Shown here in pieces: positions 47,002-55,883 of a stretch of DNA of 64,000 nucleotides. Made by a program: the position numbers and the translations under genes. The notes below the pieces were generated by a model. That model was given only the letters and a program-made list of their open reading frames with translations. It did no database searches and had not been told where the DNA came from. The stretch comes from Bifidobacterium sp. ESL0775 (GTDB taxonomy: Bacteria > Actinomycetota > Actinomycetes > Actinomycetales > Bifidobacteriaceae). Where the stretch lies: NCBI RefSeq assembly GCF_029395475.1, contig NZ_CP113917.1:1426001-1490000 (forward strand), given 5' to 3'. How positions within the stretch are numbered: position 1 is the first letter of the stretch; every line of letters begins with the position of its first letter.

Positions 47002-49116
47002 TTACTTCTGGGCCTCGGTGATCTGGCGGAGTTCCTTCTTCAAGTCGCGGATCTCGTCGCGCAGGCGGGCGGCGAGCTCGAACTGGAGCTGTTCGGCAGC
47101 AGAATGCATCTGGTCGCTCATCTGGCGGATGAGGTCGGCCAGATCCTGCGCGGGCAGGCCCGCCTTGACGATGGCGTCGTGGTTCTTTCGCAAGTCCGCG
47201 TCGTCCAGGCTGGTCAGCGCGATGCGCTTGTCGCTGCCGGCGCGCTTCTCGTCGCGGTATCCGCCGGCCAGAAGCGTTTCGGTGTCCACATCCTCCTTGG
47301 CAAGCATGTCGGTGACGTCGCTGATCTTCTTGACCAATGGCTTCGGGTCGATGCCGTGCTCCTTGTTGTAGGCGATCTGCTTCTCGCGACGACGATTGGT
47401 CTCGCTGATGGCCGTCTCCATCGCGTCGGTGACCTCGTCGGCGTACATGATGACGGTGCCGGATACGTTGCGGGCGGCACGGCCGATGGTCTGGATCAAC
47501 GAACGGTGCGAGCGCAGGAAGCCTTCCTTGTCTGCATCGAGAATCGCCACCAACGAGACCTCGGGCAGATCGAGGCCCTCACGCAAGAGGTTGATGCCGA
47601 CGATGACGTCGATCTTGCCCTCACGCAGCTCGCGCAGCAGCTCGACACGGCGCAGCGTGTCGACATCGGAATGCAGGTACTCCACCTTGATGTCTCGTTC
47701 CAGCAGGTAATCGGTCAGGTCCTCGGCCATCTTCTTGGTCAGGGTGGTCACCAGCACACGCTCGTGCTTGGCGACGCGGTCCTTGATCTCGCCGAGCAGG
47801 TCGTCGATCTGCCCCTTGACCGGGCGCACCTCGACCTTCGGGTCCAGGAGACCGGTGGGCCTGATGACTTGTTCGACCACGCCGTCGGAAAGTCCGAGCT
47901 CATAGTCGCCGGGGGTGGCGGAAAGATAGACGGTCTGGCCGATGCGGTCAAGGAACTCCGGCCATTTGAGTGGCCTGTTGTCGAGCGCGGAGGGCAGGCG
48001 GAACCCGTTGTCGACCAAGGTGCGCTTGCGGCTGGCGTCGCCTTCGTACATGCCGCCGATCTGCGGGACGGTGACGTGGGATTCGTCGATGACCAAGAGG
48101 AAATCGTCGGGGAAGAAATCGAGCAGGGTGTGCGGCGGGCTGCCCGGCTCGCGTTCGTCGAAGTGGCGGGAGTAGTTCTCGATGCCGGAGCAGAAACCGA
48201 CCTGCTGGATCATCTCCAGGTCGTAGTTGGTGCGCATCTCCAGGCGCTGGGCCTCCAGCTCCTTGCCCTGTTTGCGCAGCTCGGCGGTGCGGTCGACCAG
48301 TTCCTCCTTGATGGTCTTCAGCGCGTGTTCGGTGCGCTCGAGGCCGGCGATGTAATGCGAAGCCGGGAAGATGTGGACCTGCGGCTCGTGGGCGATGACG
48401 TCGCCGGTCAACGGATGTAGCGTGGAGATGCGGTCGATCTCGTCGCCGAAGAACTCGATACGGATGGCCAATTCCTCGTAGACGGGGATGATCTCGACGG
48501 TGTCGCCGCGCACGCGGAAGGTGCCGCGGGTGAAGGCGATGTCGTTGCGTTTGTATTGCATGGCAACGAACTTGCGCAAGAGCGCGTCCCGGTTGATCTC
48601 CTCCCCCTCGTGCAGGAAGAGCATGCGTCCGGCGTATTCCTCCGGCGTGCCCAAGCCGTAGATGCAGGAGACGGTGGCCACCACCACGCAGTCGTCGCGG
48701 GTCAGAAGGTTCGCCGTGGCGGCGTGCCGCAGGCGCTCCACGTCGTCGTTGACGTTCGAGTCCTTTTCGATGTAGGTGTCGGTCTGGGGAATGTAGGCCT
48801 CGGGCTGGTAATAATCGTAATACGAAACGAAGTAGCTCACCGCGTTGTCCGGCATAAGCTCGCGGAACTCGGCGCACAGCTGCGCGGCCAGGGTCTTGTT
48901 GGGCTCCAGGATAAGCGTGGGCCTTTGCAGCCTTTCAATGAGCCAGGCGGTGGTCGCGGTCTTGCCGGTGCCGGTCGCGCCCATGAGCACCACGTCGTTC
49001 TCGCCGTTCTCGATGCGCCGCGCGATCTCCTCGATGGCCTCCGGCTGGTCGCCGGACGGCTTGTACGGCGCCTTCACCACAAACGGATGATGCGTGCGCT
49101 CGATGTTGAACCCCAT
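47002..49116 (-). CDS. uvrB: UvrABC excinuclease subunit B
   Basis: 704 residues. Nucleotide excision repair helicase-like subunit that loads damage to UvrC. Walker A GATGTGKT (46-53), beta-hairpin region with [24 protein letters not shown]-type [11 protein letters not shown], motif [11 protein letters not shown] and a C-terminal UVR domain ([17 protein letters not shown]). Length and order of motifs are normal. The start is supported by AAAGGA upstream. Confidence 0.97.
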   Translation of the reverse strand: MGFNIERTHHPFVVKAPYKPSGDQPEAIEEIARRIENGENDVVLMGATGTGKTATTAWLIERLQRPTLILEPNKTLAAQLCAEFRELMPDNAVSYFVSYYDYYQPEAYIPQTDTYIEKDSNVNDDVERLRHAATANLLTRDDCVVVATVSCIYGLGTPEEYAGRMLFLHEGEEINRDALLRKFVAMQYKRNDIAFTRGTFRVRGDTVEIIPVYEELAIRIEFFGDEIDRISTLHPLTGDVIAHEPQVHIFPASHYIAGLERTEHALKTIKEELVDRTAELRKQGKELEAQRLEMRTNYDLEMIQQVGFCSGIENYSRHFDEREPGSPPHTLLDFFPDDFLLVIDESHVTVPQIGGMYEGDASRKRTLVDNGFRLPSALDNRPLKWPEFLDRIGQTVYLSATPGDYELGLSDGVVEQVIRPTGLLDPKVEVRPVKGQIDDLLGEIKDRVAKHERVLVTTLTKKMAEDLTDYLLERDIKVEYLHSDVDTLRRVELLRELREGKIDVIVGINLLREGLDLPEVSLVAILDADKEGFLRSHRSLIQTIGRAARNVSGTVIMYADEVTDAMETAISETNRRREKQIAYNKEHGIDPKPLVKKISDVTDMLAKEDVDTETLLAGGYRDEKRAGSDKRIALTSLDDADLRKNHDAIVKAGLPAQDLADLIRQMSDQMHSAAEQLQFELAARLRDEIRDLKKELRQITEAQK

Positions 49117-49262
49117 GCCTGTTCAGTTCCTTTCGCCGACCCGATGTCTCTCCTGCGATCGCCTTCAAACGTGAAAGCCTTCGTCCGCTTCCGTCTCATG
49201 ACGTATTCACGGCCATCCGGCCGTGCTCACACTGCCTTACTTTATGGCGAACCCGACCCCGC

Positions 49263-49973
49263 TCACCGCCATTGTGCGAACAGCATATCAAGACGCTCGA
49301 ACATTTGTTCGATTGGAAGTGTCGAGTCGATGATCACGTCGGCGATGGCCTCGCGCTCTGCGCTGCTGGACTGGTGGCGTATCCTGCCCTCGGCCTGCTC
49401 ACGGCTCATCCCCCGCGTCTCCATCATCCGTTGAACGCGGATCTCCTCCGGCGCCTCGACAGTAAGGATGTGGTCGAACGTAAATGGAATGGCGTCGATG
49501 ACCTCGGCCAGCAACGGCACGTCGTGAACAATGACAGGGCCGGAAAAAGAATCCTCGGCAGACGACGAGTGGGCATCCGATGAACGAGCTTCATTCGCGG
49601 TATCGGTATCGCCTCCATCTTGGGAGCCCCGCCCACCTTCCTTACGTTCACAGTCATCGGCAATCTGCCGTTCGAGTTCTTGGGCGCGCCGGTAAATCAA
49701 CGGATGCTCGATGTCGTCAAGCCGCCCTTTGGCGTCAGGAGCGGCCTGCGGGGAGAACACATGCGCCGCCATCCATTGGCGATCCAGCGAGCCATCAGCT
49801 TGCACCGCATCGTGGCCGAATTCCTCGGCAATCCGGCGGATTCCCTCGCTCCCAGGCTCGACCACCTGACGGGCCAGCTGGTCGTAATCGATGAGATGGG
49901 CGCCACGCTGCCTCAGATGGGCGGCGACGGTGCTTTTGCCGGCCGCGATGCCTCCGGTGAGTCCAATGCGCAT
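49263..49973 (-). CDS. coaE: Dephospho-CoA kinase
   Basis: 236 residues. Last step of CoA synthesis. P-loop GGIAAGKST (7-15), DYDQLARQVVEPGS near residue 29, VVHDVPLLAE and a LID region (QRMMETRGMSREQAEGRI). The ATG at 49973 follows GGGGGTG; an earlier in-frame start would lie in unrelated sequence. A hydrophilic insert of about 35 residues (DCERKEGGRGSQDGGD and more) lies before the VHDVPLL motif and looks like a species-specific expansion. Confidence 0.93.
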   Translation of the reverse strand: MRIGLTGGIAAGKSTVAAHLRQRGAHLIDYDQLARQVVEPGSEGIRRIAEEFGHDAVQADGSLDRQWMAAHVFSPQAAPDAKGRLDDIEHPLIYRRAQELERQIADDCERKEGGRGSQDGGDTDTANEARSSDAHSSSAEDSFSGPVIVHDVPLLAEVIDAIPFTFDHILTVEAPEEIRVQRMMETRGMSREQAEGRIRHQSSSAEREAIADVIIDSTLPIEQMFERLDMLFAQWR

Positions 49974-50131
49974 TGTGCACCCCCGCTGTCCACGATGATT
50001 CCGATTATCCGCTGACCACCATGGTACACACCACGCCTCATCCGCCATCGCCCGAAAAGTATCAGGCCCTGGTCACCCGAAAACATCCAAAAGACGGAAC
50101 GCCTCTGGCGAAGCCTCCGGAATCATAAAAA

Positions 50132-50168
50132 GTTGGCCTGCCTCTTCTTAGCAAAGAGACAGGCCAAC
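50132..50168 (-). terminator. Terminator of the ula/gnd operon
   Basis: A 15-bp inverted repeat with one mismatch (GTTGGCCTG / CAGGCCAAC) lies after the gnd stop, followed on the minus strand by TTTTT. This is a textbook intrinsic terminator. Confidence 0.9.
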
Positions 50169-50202
50169 CCCAACAGCAGTCAATCAAAGAATAGACAATT
50201 AC

Positions 50203-51078
50203 TTACTTCTTGGTGACGTGACCTCCAAACTCGGCGCGCATGTACGAAACAGCGCGCAGGACGTCATCCGCGCCCCCACGCGACATCTGACGAACCTGCA
50301 GCGAGGCACCGGTCACCGGCGTGGGCACACCGAGCTCCATCGCGGATTCCACCATCCACTTGGCCTCTCCGGACTCATTGGCCACCGGAGGCATTTCGGA
50401 AAGCGTGGGATCCTTGCTGAACGCGTCGGCGAGCAGGTCGAGCAGCCACGAGGCGACCACGGAACCGGAGCGCCATGAGGTCATGACCTTGCCCGGATCT
50501 TCGATGTACGGGCTGCGCATCATGGTGGCGAAGCCCTCGCCAAGCGCCTGCATCATGCCATACTCGATGCCGTTGTGAATCATCTTCGCGTAATGTCCGG
50601 CGCCGACCGGGCCTGCATAGACCAAGCCGTTCTCATCGTCGGGCTTCAGCGTCTCAAGCAGGGGCTTGACCATGTCGAAGTCCTCGCGCGAGCCACCGGC
50701 CATCAGCGCGTAGCCGCGGGAGGAGCCCCACACGCCGCCGGAGACGCCGCAGTCCATGAAGTGGATGCCTTTGTCGACAAGCGTCTTCGCGTGGCCCTCG
50801 TCATCGCGATAGCAGGTGTTACCGCCGTCGATGACCAGATCCCCGGCCTCAAGCTGCCCGGCCAACTGCTCGACCATCGAGTCGGTCGGCTCCCCTGCGG
50901 GCACCATGATCCATACGATCCTTGGCGTGGGCAGGGCCTCGATCAACGCGGACAGGCTGTCGACGTCGCGCGGCGTGTCGGCGGAACGGTCGTAGGAGAC
51001 GACCTTATGCCCTCCCTTGCGCAGACGCTCGGCCATCTTGCTGCCCATCCGGCCCATACCGATTATGCCAGTTTCCAT
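50203..51078 (-). CDS. gnd: 6-phosphogluconate dehydrogenase, short (GntZ/NAD) type
   Basis: 291 residues, the short family form. Rossmann motif GIIGMGRMG, the sugar-phosphate motif DCGVSGGVWGSSRGYALM and the KMIHNGIEYGMMQA catalytic segment (Lys-Asn) are present. It would oxidise and decarboxylate 6-phosphogluconate to ribulose 5-phosphate. It is the last gene of an ascorbate PTS operon, 76 bases after ulaG, so it may act on a sugar acid phosphate from that pathway instead. The bifid shunt does not need it for carbon flux. Confidence 0.9.
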   Translation of the reverse strand: METGIIGMGRMGSKMAERLRKGGHKVVSYDRSADTPRDVDSLSALIEALPTPRIVWIMVPAGEPTDSMVEQLAGQLEAGDLVIDGGNTCYRDDEGHAKTLVDKGIHFMDCGVSGGVWGSSRGYALMAGGSREDFDMVKPLLETLKPDDENGLVYAGPVGAGHYAKMIHNGIEYGMMQALGEGFATMMRSPYIEDPGKVMTSWRSGSVVASWLLDLLADAFSKDPTLSEMPPVANESGEAKWMVESAMELGVPTPVTGASLQVRQMSRGGADDVLRAVSYMRAEFGGHVTKK

Positions 51079-51154
51079 TGTTTCCTTCTCTTTTTGTCTT
51101 ATATATCTTTATCTGCCCGAGGCGGCCTGGGACGGGCCCAGGCCACCGGCCCGA

Positions 51155-52231
51155 TCACAGGAAAGCCGTGAACGGAACGTTGACGGGGTGCGTGTACCTG
51201 TCTTCGAAGCCACGCTCGTGATAGTATTCCAGCTTGCCTTTGTCGTCGGGATAGACGAATTTCCCGCCCGGCATCCAGCACATGGGATGGAACTTGTAGT
51301 CGAAACGCTCGCGGCGCATGCGCCAGAGCGTCTCGACCTCATGGGGATTGGCGAGCATGTTGCTCCACACATCCCAATGAAGCGGGATGAGCACCTTGGC
51401 CCCCAACGCCTCGGTGGCCCTCAGCACGTCGACCGAGGTCATCTTGTCCTGCACCGAAATCGGGTTCTCGCCGTAGGCGAGCAGCGCCACGTCGATGTCG
51501 AAGCGCTTGCCGTGCTCCGCGTAATACGTGGAGTAGTGCGAATCGCCGCCGTGGTAGATCGTGCCGGCGGAGGTCTCGATGACGTAGTTGACGGCGCGCT
51601 TGTCCATGTCCGGGACCTTGTCGTCGTCCGGCCTGTCCTCGGGCTTGACCGGATCGGTGATGAGCACGGTTCTGTCGAAGGACTCGACAACGTTGATAGT
51701 GATGTCCTTGATATGCAGCACATCGCCCGGGCGCACGACGCGGCAACGCTCCTGCGGAACGCCCCAAGCCACCCATTGGTCGACCGCGTATTGCGGACCG
51801 ATGAACGGGATCGGCTCCTTGACGTTCTGCAGGATGGCAGCCACAACGTTCATATCGATATGGTCATGGTGGTAATGAGTCACCAACAGCGCGTCGAGCG
51901 CCGTCACGGAGAACGGATCCATCACCATGGGGATTGTGCGCAGGTTGGGCTGAATCGTCCGACCCCCGGTCAACCTCGACCATTGATGTCGATCGGACAT
52001 CTCCGGTTTGTCATGGGTCTTCTTGCCGGTGCCGCACCAGAAATCAACCACGAGGTTGGTCTGCTGGTCCGTCTTGAGCCAAATGCCCATGTTGCCGAGC
52101 CACCACATGGCGAATTTGCCCTGTGGCACCTTGGTCCTATCGATTTCCTCGTTCAGCCACGTTCCCCATTCCGGGAAGACCTCTTGCATCCAAGTCTCTC
52201 TGGTGACTTCGCTGACGTTGCGTGCTGCCAT
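51155..52231 (-). CDS. ulaG: L-ascorbate 6-phosphate lactonase
   Basis: 358 residues with a metallo-beta-lactamase fold: HYHHDHIDMN near residue 117 and DSHYSTYYAEH later. UlaG opens the lactone of L-ascorbate 6-phosphate to 3-keto-L-gulonate 6-phosphate in the cytoplasm. It is longer than minimal MBL proteins but the right size for UlaG. GAAAGGG precedes the ATG. Its neighbours are ascorbate-type PTS genes. Confidence 0.92.
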   Translation of the reverse strand: MAARNVSEVTRETWMQEVFPEWGTWLNEEIDRTKVPQGKFAMWWLGNMGIWLKTDQQTNLVVDFWCGTGKKTHDKPEMSDRHQWSRLTGGRTIQPNLRTIPMVMDPFSVTALDALLVTHYHHDHIDMNVVAAILQNVKEPIPFIGPQYAVDQWVAWGVPQERCRVVRPGDVLHIKDITINVVESFDRTVLITDPVKPEDRPDDDKVPDMDKRAVNYVIETSAGTIYHGGDSHYSTYYAEHGKRFDIDVALLAYGENPISVQDKMTSVDVLRATEALGAKVLIPLHWDVWSNMLANPHEVETLWRMRRERFDYKFHPMCWMPGGKFVYPDDKGKLEYYHERGFEDRYTHPVNVPFTAFL

Positions 52232-52276
52232 GTTGCCCTTTCTTGAAAATCTTCGGTTTCTTATCGACCGAATCCG

Positions 52277-52561
52277 TTATTTGCCCATCGATGCCAGACG
52301 TTCGTCGAGATGCGTCTTGATGTCATCCTTGTCGACGAAATTGGTGAGCACGATGGTCTTGTCCCTGCAATCGTCGGGGAACTGGTCGAACAGCTCCCTG
52401 GTGGTCACATAGATGTCGGCAGGTGCCCCCTGTATGCTGCCCAGATCGACGGTCTCCACCGAGATATCGTCCTTGCCTTCCTCAGAGAGGATGCTTTCGA
52501 TGTTCATCTTGGCGATGACGCTCGATCCGACTCCGAATCCACAAACGCATACAATTTTCAT
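52277..52561 (-). CDS. ulaB: PTS L-ascorbate-type IIB component
   Basis: 94 residues. The phosphorylated Cys is in VCVCGFGVGSSVIAKMN near residue 6, the IIB(Asc) P-loop. It passes phosphate from IIA to the sugar through IIC. AAGGAG precedes the ATG. Confidence 0.92.
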   Translation of the reverse strand: MKIVCVCGFGVGSSVIAKMNIESILSEEGKDDISVETVDLGSIQGAPADIYVTTRELFDQFPDDCRDKTIVLTNFVDKDDIKTHLDERLASMGK

Positions 52562-52620
52562 AATGACTCTCCTTTATTGTCATTTATTTGAAACCGGGTG
52601 CAGAAGGCACCTGGCCTAAA

Positions 52621-53937
52621 TCATACAAACAGGCCGGTGATGAACTTGAGCACGTACATGATCGGGGTCCACACCAACGCGAAGTCGATGTTCGACCAGG
52701 TCAGGCCGGAACCGTAAACAGCGCCGGTGAGCGGGTAGAACAGGATGACCGCGAGGGAGGAAATCGCGCCGGTGACGAATCCAGCCGCCAGAGCGCCCCT
52801 CCAGCCACCGGCCTTGTTGCCGAACACGCCCATGACGTTGCCGTCGAAGTACATGATGATCGGGCTGGGGAAGACGATGACCGGCGAATGGAAGATGACG
52901 GTACCCAGGCACACCAGGATGCAGGCCACGGTGGAGCCGAGGAAGCCGAACATGCCGCCCATCGGCGAATACGGGAAGTACGTCGGGGCGTCAAGCGCGG
53001 GCACGGCGCCAGGCAGGAACTTGTCGGAGATGCCCTTGAACGCCGGGACGATCGAGCCGATGAACATACGCACGCCCTGAAGCAGGATGACGATGCCGGC
53101 GGTGAACGAGAAGCCCTGCAGGATGAGCCACAGGATCCAGTTGGTGGAGCCGGCGCCCGTGCCGGAAAGCGCCTGGATGCCCTGCTGGCCGACGGCCAGA
53201 CCGATGCCGATGAAGATGATGGGCATCAGGAAGAACATGACCACGGTGTTGTCGCGGAACATCGAAGCCCACTTCGGCAGCTTCATCTTGTCCGCGTCCT
53301 GGTTGGGATCCTGGCTGCCGCACCACTTGCCGATGAAGTGCGCGAGGATGGAGCCGACCTGGTCCATGAAGCCCAACGTTGAGACGTCATGGGTCCAGTC
53401 ACGAGAAAGCTTACGGGTGATAGCCGGCGAATAAGTGTAATACACAGCGTTGAGCACCGTGCCAACGGCGATGATGGCGATGGAGTTCTTGGTGTGCAGG
53501 ACACCGGGCAACGTCACGGCCATGAAGGCGGCAAGGAAGAGCTCGAGGTGCGCGGTGAGGTACACGTTCTTGAAATCCTTGCCCGGAGTGATACGCACGA
53601 GCAGCAGGTGCAGGAAGAACGCCAGCAGGAAGATGATGACCGCGTTCTGCGCCGGCTCGGCGTACTTGAGCACGACACCGAACACAGCGTCGTTGGTCGG
53701 CAGCACGCCCTTGACGTTAAGGGTCTTGTTGAGTTGCTGGACGACCGGCGAGAGGGTGCTCATCAGGATGCCCGCGCCGGAAGTCAGCACGGTCAGGCCG
53801 ATGATGGTCTTGACGACGCCGTCAATGACCTGAGGGAATTTCTTCTTCTGCAGCAGCAGACCAATCAGAGCGATCAGGCCAAGGAATATGGTCTGGTTGC
53901 TCAGCAACTGGTAAACAATAAAATTGAATACAGCCAC
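52621..53937 (-). CDS. ulaA: PTS L-ascorbate-type IIC permease
   Basis: 438 residues with about eleven membrane segments. The family segments LLQKKKFPQVIDGVVKTIIG, GVLHTKNSIAIIAVG and CILVCLGTVIFHSP are visible, and a Pro/Gly-rich loop (MGGMFGFLGSTVA) is typical of UlaA/SgaT. It imports L-ascorbate with phosphorylation. The stop lies 59 bases before ulaB. Confidence 0.92.
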   Translation of the reverse strand: MAVFNFIVYQLLSNQTIFLGLIALIGLLLQKKKFPQVIDGVVKTIIGLTVLTSGAGILMSTLSPVVQQLNKTLNVKGVLPTNDAVFGVVLKYAEPAQNAVIIFLLAFFLHLLLVRITPGKDFKNVYLTAHLELFLAAFMAVTLPGVLHTKNSIAIIAVGTVLNAVYYTYSPAITRKLSRDWTHDVSTLGFMDQVGSILAHFIGKWCGSQDPNQDADKMKLPKWASMFRDNTVVMFFLMPIIFIGIGLAVGQQGIQALSGTGAGSTNWILWLILQGFSFTAGIVILLQGVRMFIGSIVPAFKGISDKFLPGAVPALDAPTYFPYSPMGGMFGFLGSTVACILVCLGTVIFHSPVIVFPSPIIMYFDGNVMGVFGNKAGGWRGALAAGFVTGAISSLAVILFYPLTGAVYGSGLTWSNIDFALVWTPIMYVLKFITGLFV

Positions 53938-53939
53938 TT

Positions 53940-54401
53940 CTATTCTCCTTCGTTGATTTTGTTAACTATTGCCTGGATGTCGTCTTCCGTTTCAGCGCCA
54001 CGGAGCATGGCGAAGCCATTCCCGGCGTTGAGGAAGGTGACAATCTTTTGCAACATCTGAATATGGGCGTCATCGCCCGTGGCGGCCAGAATGGCGACAA
54101 TGTCGACGGGGTCGTTCTCTTTATTGCCGAACTCGACCGGTTCCGCCAGCGTGGCCAGCGAGAAGCAGGTGCGGTGCACGGCCGCGCTGGGACGCGCGTG
54201 GCCAAGGGCAAACCCGGGCGCCAGGACGATGTAGGGGCCAAGCTTGTTGACCGCGTCGACCATGCCCTGCACATACGACGGGTCGATGCTTCCGTCATCG
54301 ACCAACGGCTGGGCCGCGGACGAAAGGGCTTCCTGCCATCCATTGACATGAAGATTCAGTTGAACGTGCCGCGCCTGCGCGACCTTCTCTTCTACAGACA
54401 T
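53940..54401 (-). CDS. ulaC: PTS IIA component, mannitol/fructose type (UlaC)
   Basis: 153 residues. Active His in FALGHARPS near residue 69, preceded by ALSSAAQPLVDDGSIDPSYV and followed by DIVAILAATGDDAHIQMLQ, typical of the IIA(Mtl/Ntr) fold. It accepts phosphate from HPr. First gene of the operon, with CAGGAGAAGG before the ATG. Confidence 0.92.
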   Translation of the reverse strand: MSVEEKVAQARHVQLNLHVNGWQEALSSAAQPLVDDGSIDPSYVQGMVDAVNKLGPYIVLAPGFALGHARPSAAVHRTCFSLATLAEPVEFGNKENDPVDIVAILAATGDDAHIQMLQKIVTFLNAGNGFAMLRGAETEDDIQAIVNKINEGE

Positions 54402-54712
54402 TTCCTTCTCCTGGTGAAAAAAATCATCACTGATATTTAATTTTTATGATTTTATTTTACATAATGCCGTCGATGAAGTCAAACAGAAACGCCCGTGTTT
54501 CATTTTTTTAGACAAATAAAATTTTATCCTCTAATTATCGTATCATCGATTGTTTCCGCATCACGAACGATGAGGGCAAACACCATTGTTTCCCTGTGTT
54601 CGTGCCGAAAACGACAATCCCCCAGGACACGCCCGGGGAATCCGAAAATCGCGTCACCTACCTTGGCGACACACGAGACGACGAACGAATCTTCATTGAA
54701 AAACGGAAGCCG
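54402..54712. promoter_or_regulatory. Control region of the ula operon
   Basis: Very AT-rich in the part near ulaC. A 12-bp perfect palindrome ATAAAATTTTAT lies at 54516-54527 and could bind the RpiR regulator. Promoter elements for ulaC on the minus strand are expected in 54440-54560. The rest, up to the rpiR stop, is ordinary sequence without clear repeats. Confidence 0.6.
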
Positions 54713-55558
54713 TCAGACCTGGTGCTTCATCGAAATGACCTTGCGGATCCTGTCGCGGTTCTCATCGCCGAGCTTGCCGAAGTACTGCGCGGCCATGGCA
54801 TAGAGGCAATCGTTGATCGCCAACTGCGAGGTGAGCGATTCCAGGGCCTCGAAATGCGTCTTCGAGTCCTTCGAAATCGAGTAGAAAACCACGTCCCCAT
54901 ATTCGGTGAGCGGGGAGTTGGCGAAACTGGTGACCACGATGATGGGCACCTTGTTGTTCTGCAGGGACTTGGCAAGGTCCAGCGTGTCCGTGTCGTTGCC
55001 GGTATGCGAGATCACGATGGCGCAGTCCTTGGGCCCCATGGAGGTCGTCTGCATCAGCGCCATGTGGTATTCGATGTTGTAGATCACGTTCAGCGGCATG
55101 CGCATCAGCTTGTGGTAGGCGTCCAGCGCCACGATGTTGGAGCCGCCGAGCCCGTAGAAAGCGATCTTGCGCGAATGGACGATGTATTCCTTGGCCTGCT
55201 CCAGGTCATGCTCGTTGATAAGCGCGAAGGTCTCCGTCAACGTCGCGATATTGGCCGTCAGGGTCTTTTTCGCCACCGTCTTCGGCGAGTCCTCGGCGCT
55301 GATGTCCTCCACCGATTTCGCCTGGGAATTGATCTCGCTGGAAAGCGCCCAACGCAGCTGGGAGAACGTCTCGTAGCCAAGGGTGCGGGCGAAGCGGGAA
55401 AGCGTGGCGGTGGAGACGCCGCTTTCGCGGGAGACCTCGGTGATCGTCTTGGAGGCGGCGTTGGTGCTGTTGTTGATGATGTAGTCGGCCAGTTGGCGGC
55501 TGCTCGCCCCAAGTCTCGGATAACACGCCTTGATTCGTTCGATGATGCTCAAATCCAT
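54713..55558 (-). CDS. RpiR-family transcriptional regulator
   Basis: 281 residues from the ATG at 55558 (CAGGG upstream). N-terminal HTH: SSRQLADYIINNSTNAASK, ITEVSRESGVSTATLSRFA. A SIS sugar-phosphate-binding domain follows (AFYGLGGSNIVALDAYHK, CAIVISHTGNDTDTLDLAK). RpiR proteins sense phosphosugars. It lies just upstream of the PTS operon in the same direction, so it most likely controls it. Confidence 0.9.
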   Translation of the reverse strand: MDLSIIERIKACYPRLGASSRQLADYIINNSTNAASKTITEVSRESGVSTATLSRFARTLGYETFSQLRWALSSEINSQAKSVEDISAEDSPKTVAKKTLTANIATLTETFALINEHDLEQAKEYIVHSRKIAFYGLGGSNIVALDAYHKLMRMPLNVIYNIEYHMALMQTTSMGPKDCAIVISHTGNDTDTLDLAKSLQNNKVPIIVVTSFANSPLTEYGDVVFYSISKDSKTHFEALESLTSQLAINDCLYAMAAQYFGKLGDENRDRIRKVISMKHQV

Positions 55559-55883
55559 GATCAACCCTGCCTGATATGACCCATGGCCATCGCGTATCGA
55601 ACAGCGCGGGCGCAAACGCTTGCGCAAGAGCCCGTCGGCCGAAAAACCGGTACCATCAATGGCCAATCAGTATCGTGTGCAGCCTTTCTTTCTCTTCAAA
55701 CCGTATAAACCGCCATCATAGCCGGACTTTCGACAACTTCCAACGCATTGCCCATCTTGGGACAAGTCATGGCGTGGCTGCGCCATCGCGACTTGGCGTT
55801 GCGCGGCCTTCATGCCGGCAAAAGAAAAGGACCGGCACGCCCCGAAAGGCATGCCAGTCCCTTAAGCAAAGCTAACGCTCAGC
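55559..55883. other. Intergenic region with rpsA terminator
   Basis: Contains the intrinsic terminator of rpsA at 55820-55860. The remainder, including about 200 bases upstream of rpiR, shows no gene; promoters for rpiR are expected but not clear. Confidence 0.6.
55820..55860 (-). terminator. rpsA terminator
   Basis: A 13-bp stem with two G-U pairs (GGACTGGCATGCC pairing with GGCGTGCCGGTCC) and a short loop is followed on the minus strand by TTTTCTTTT. Confidence 0.9.
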
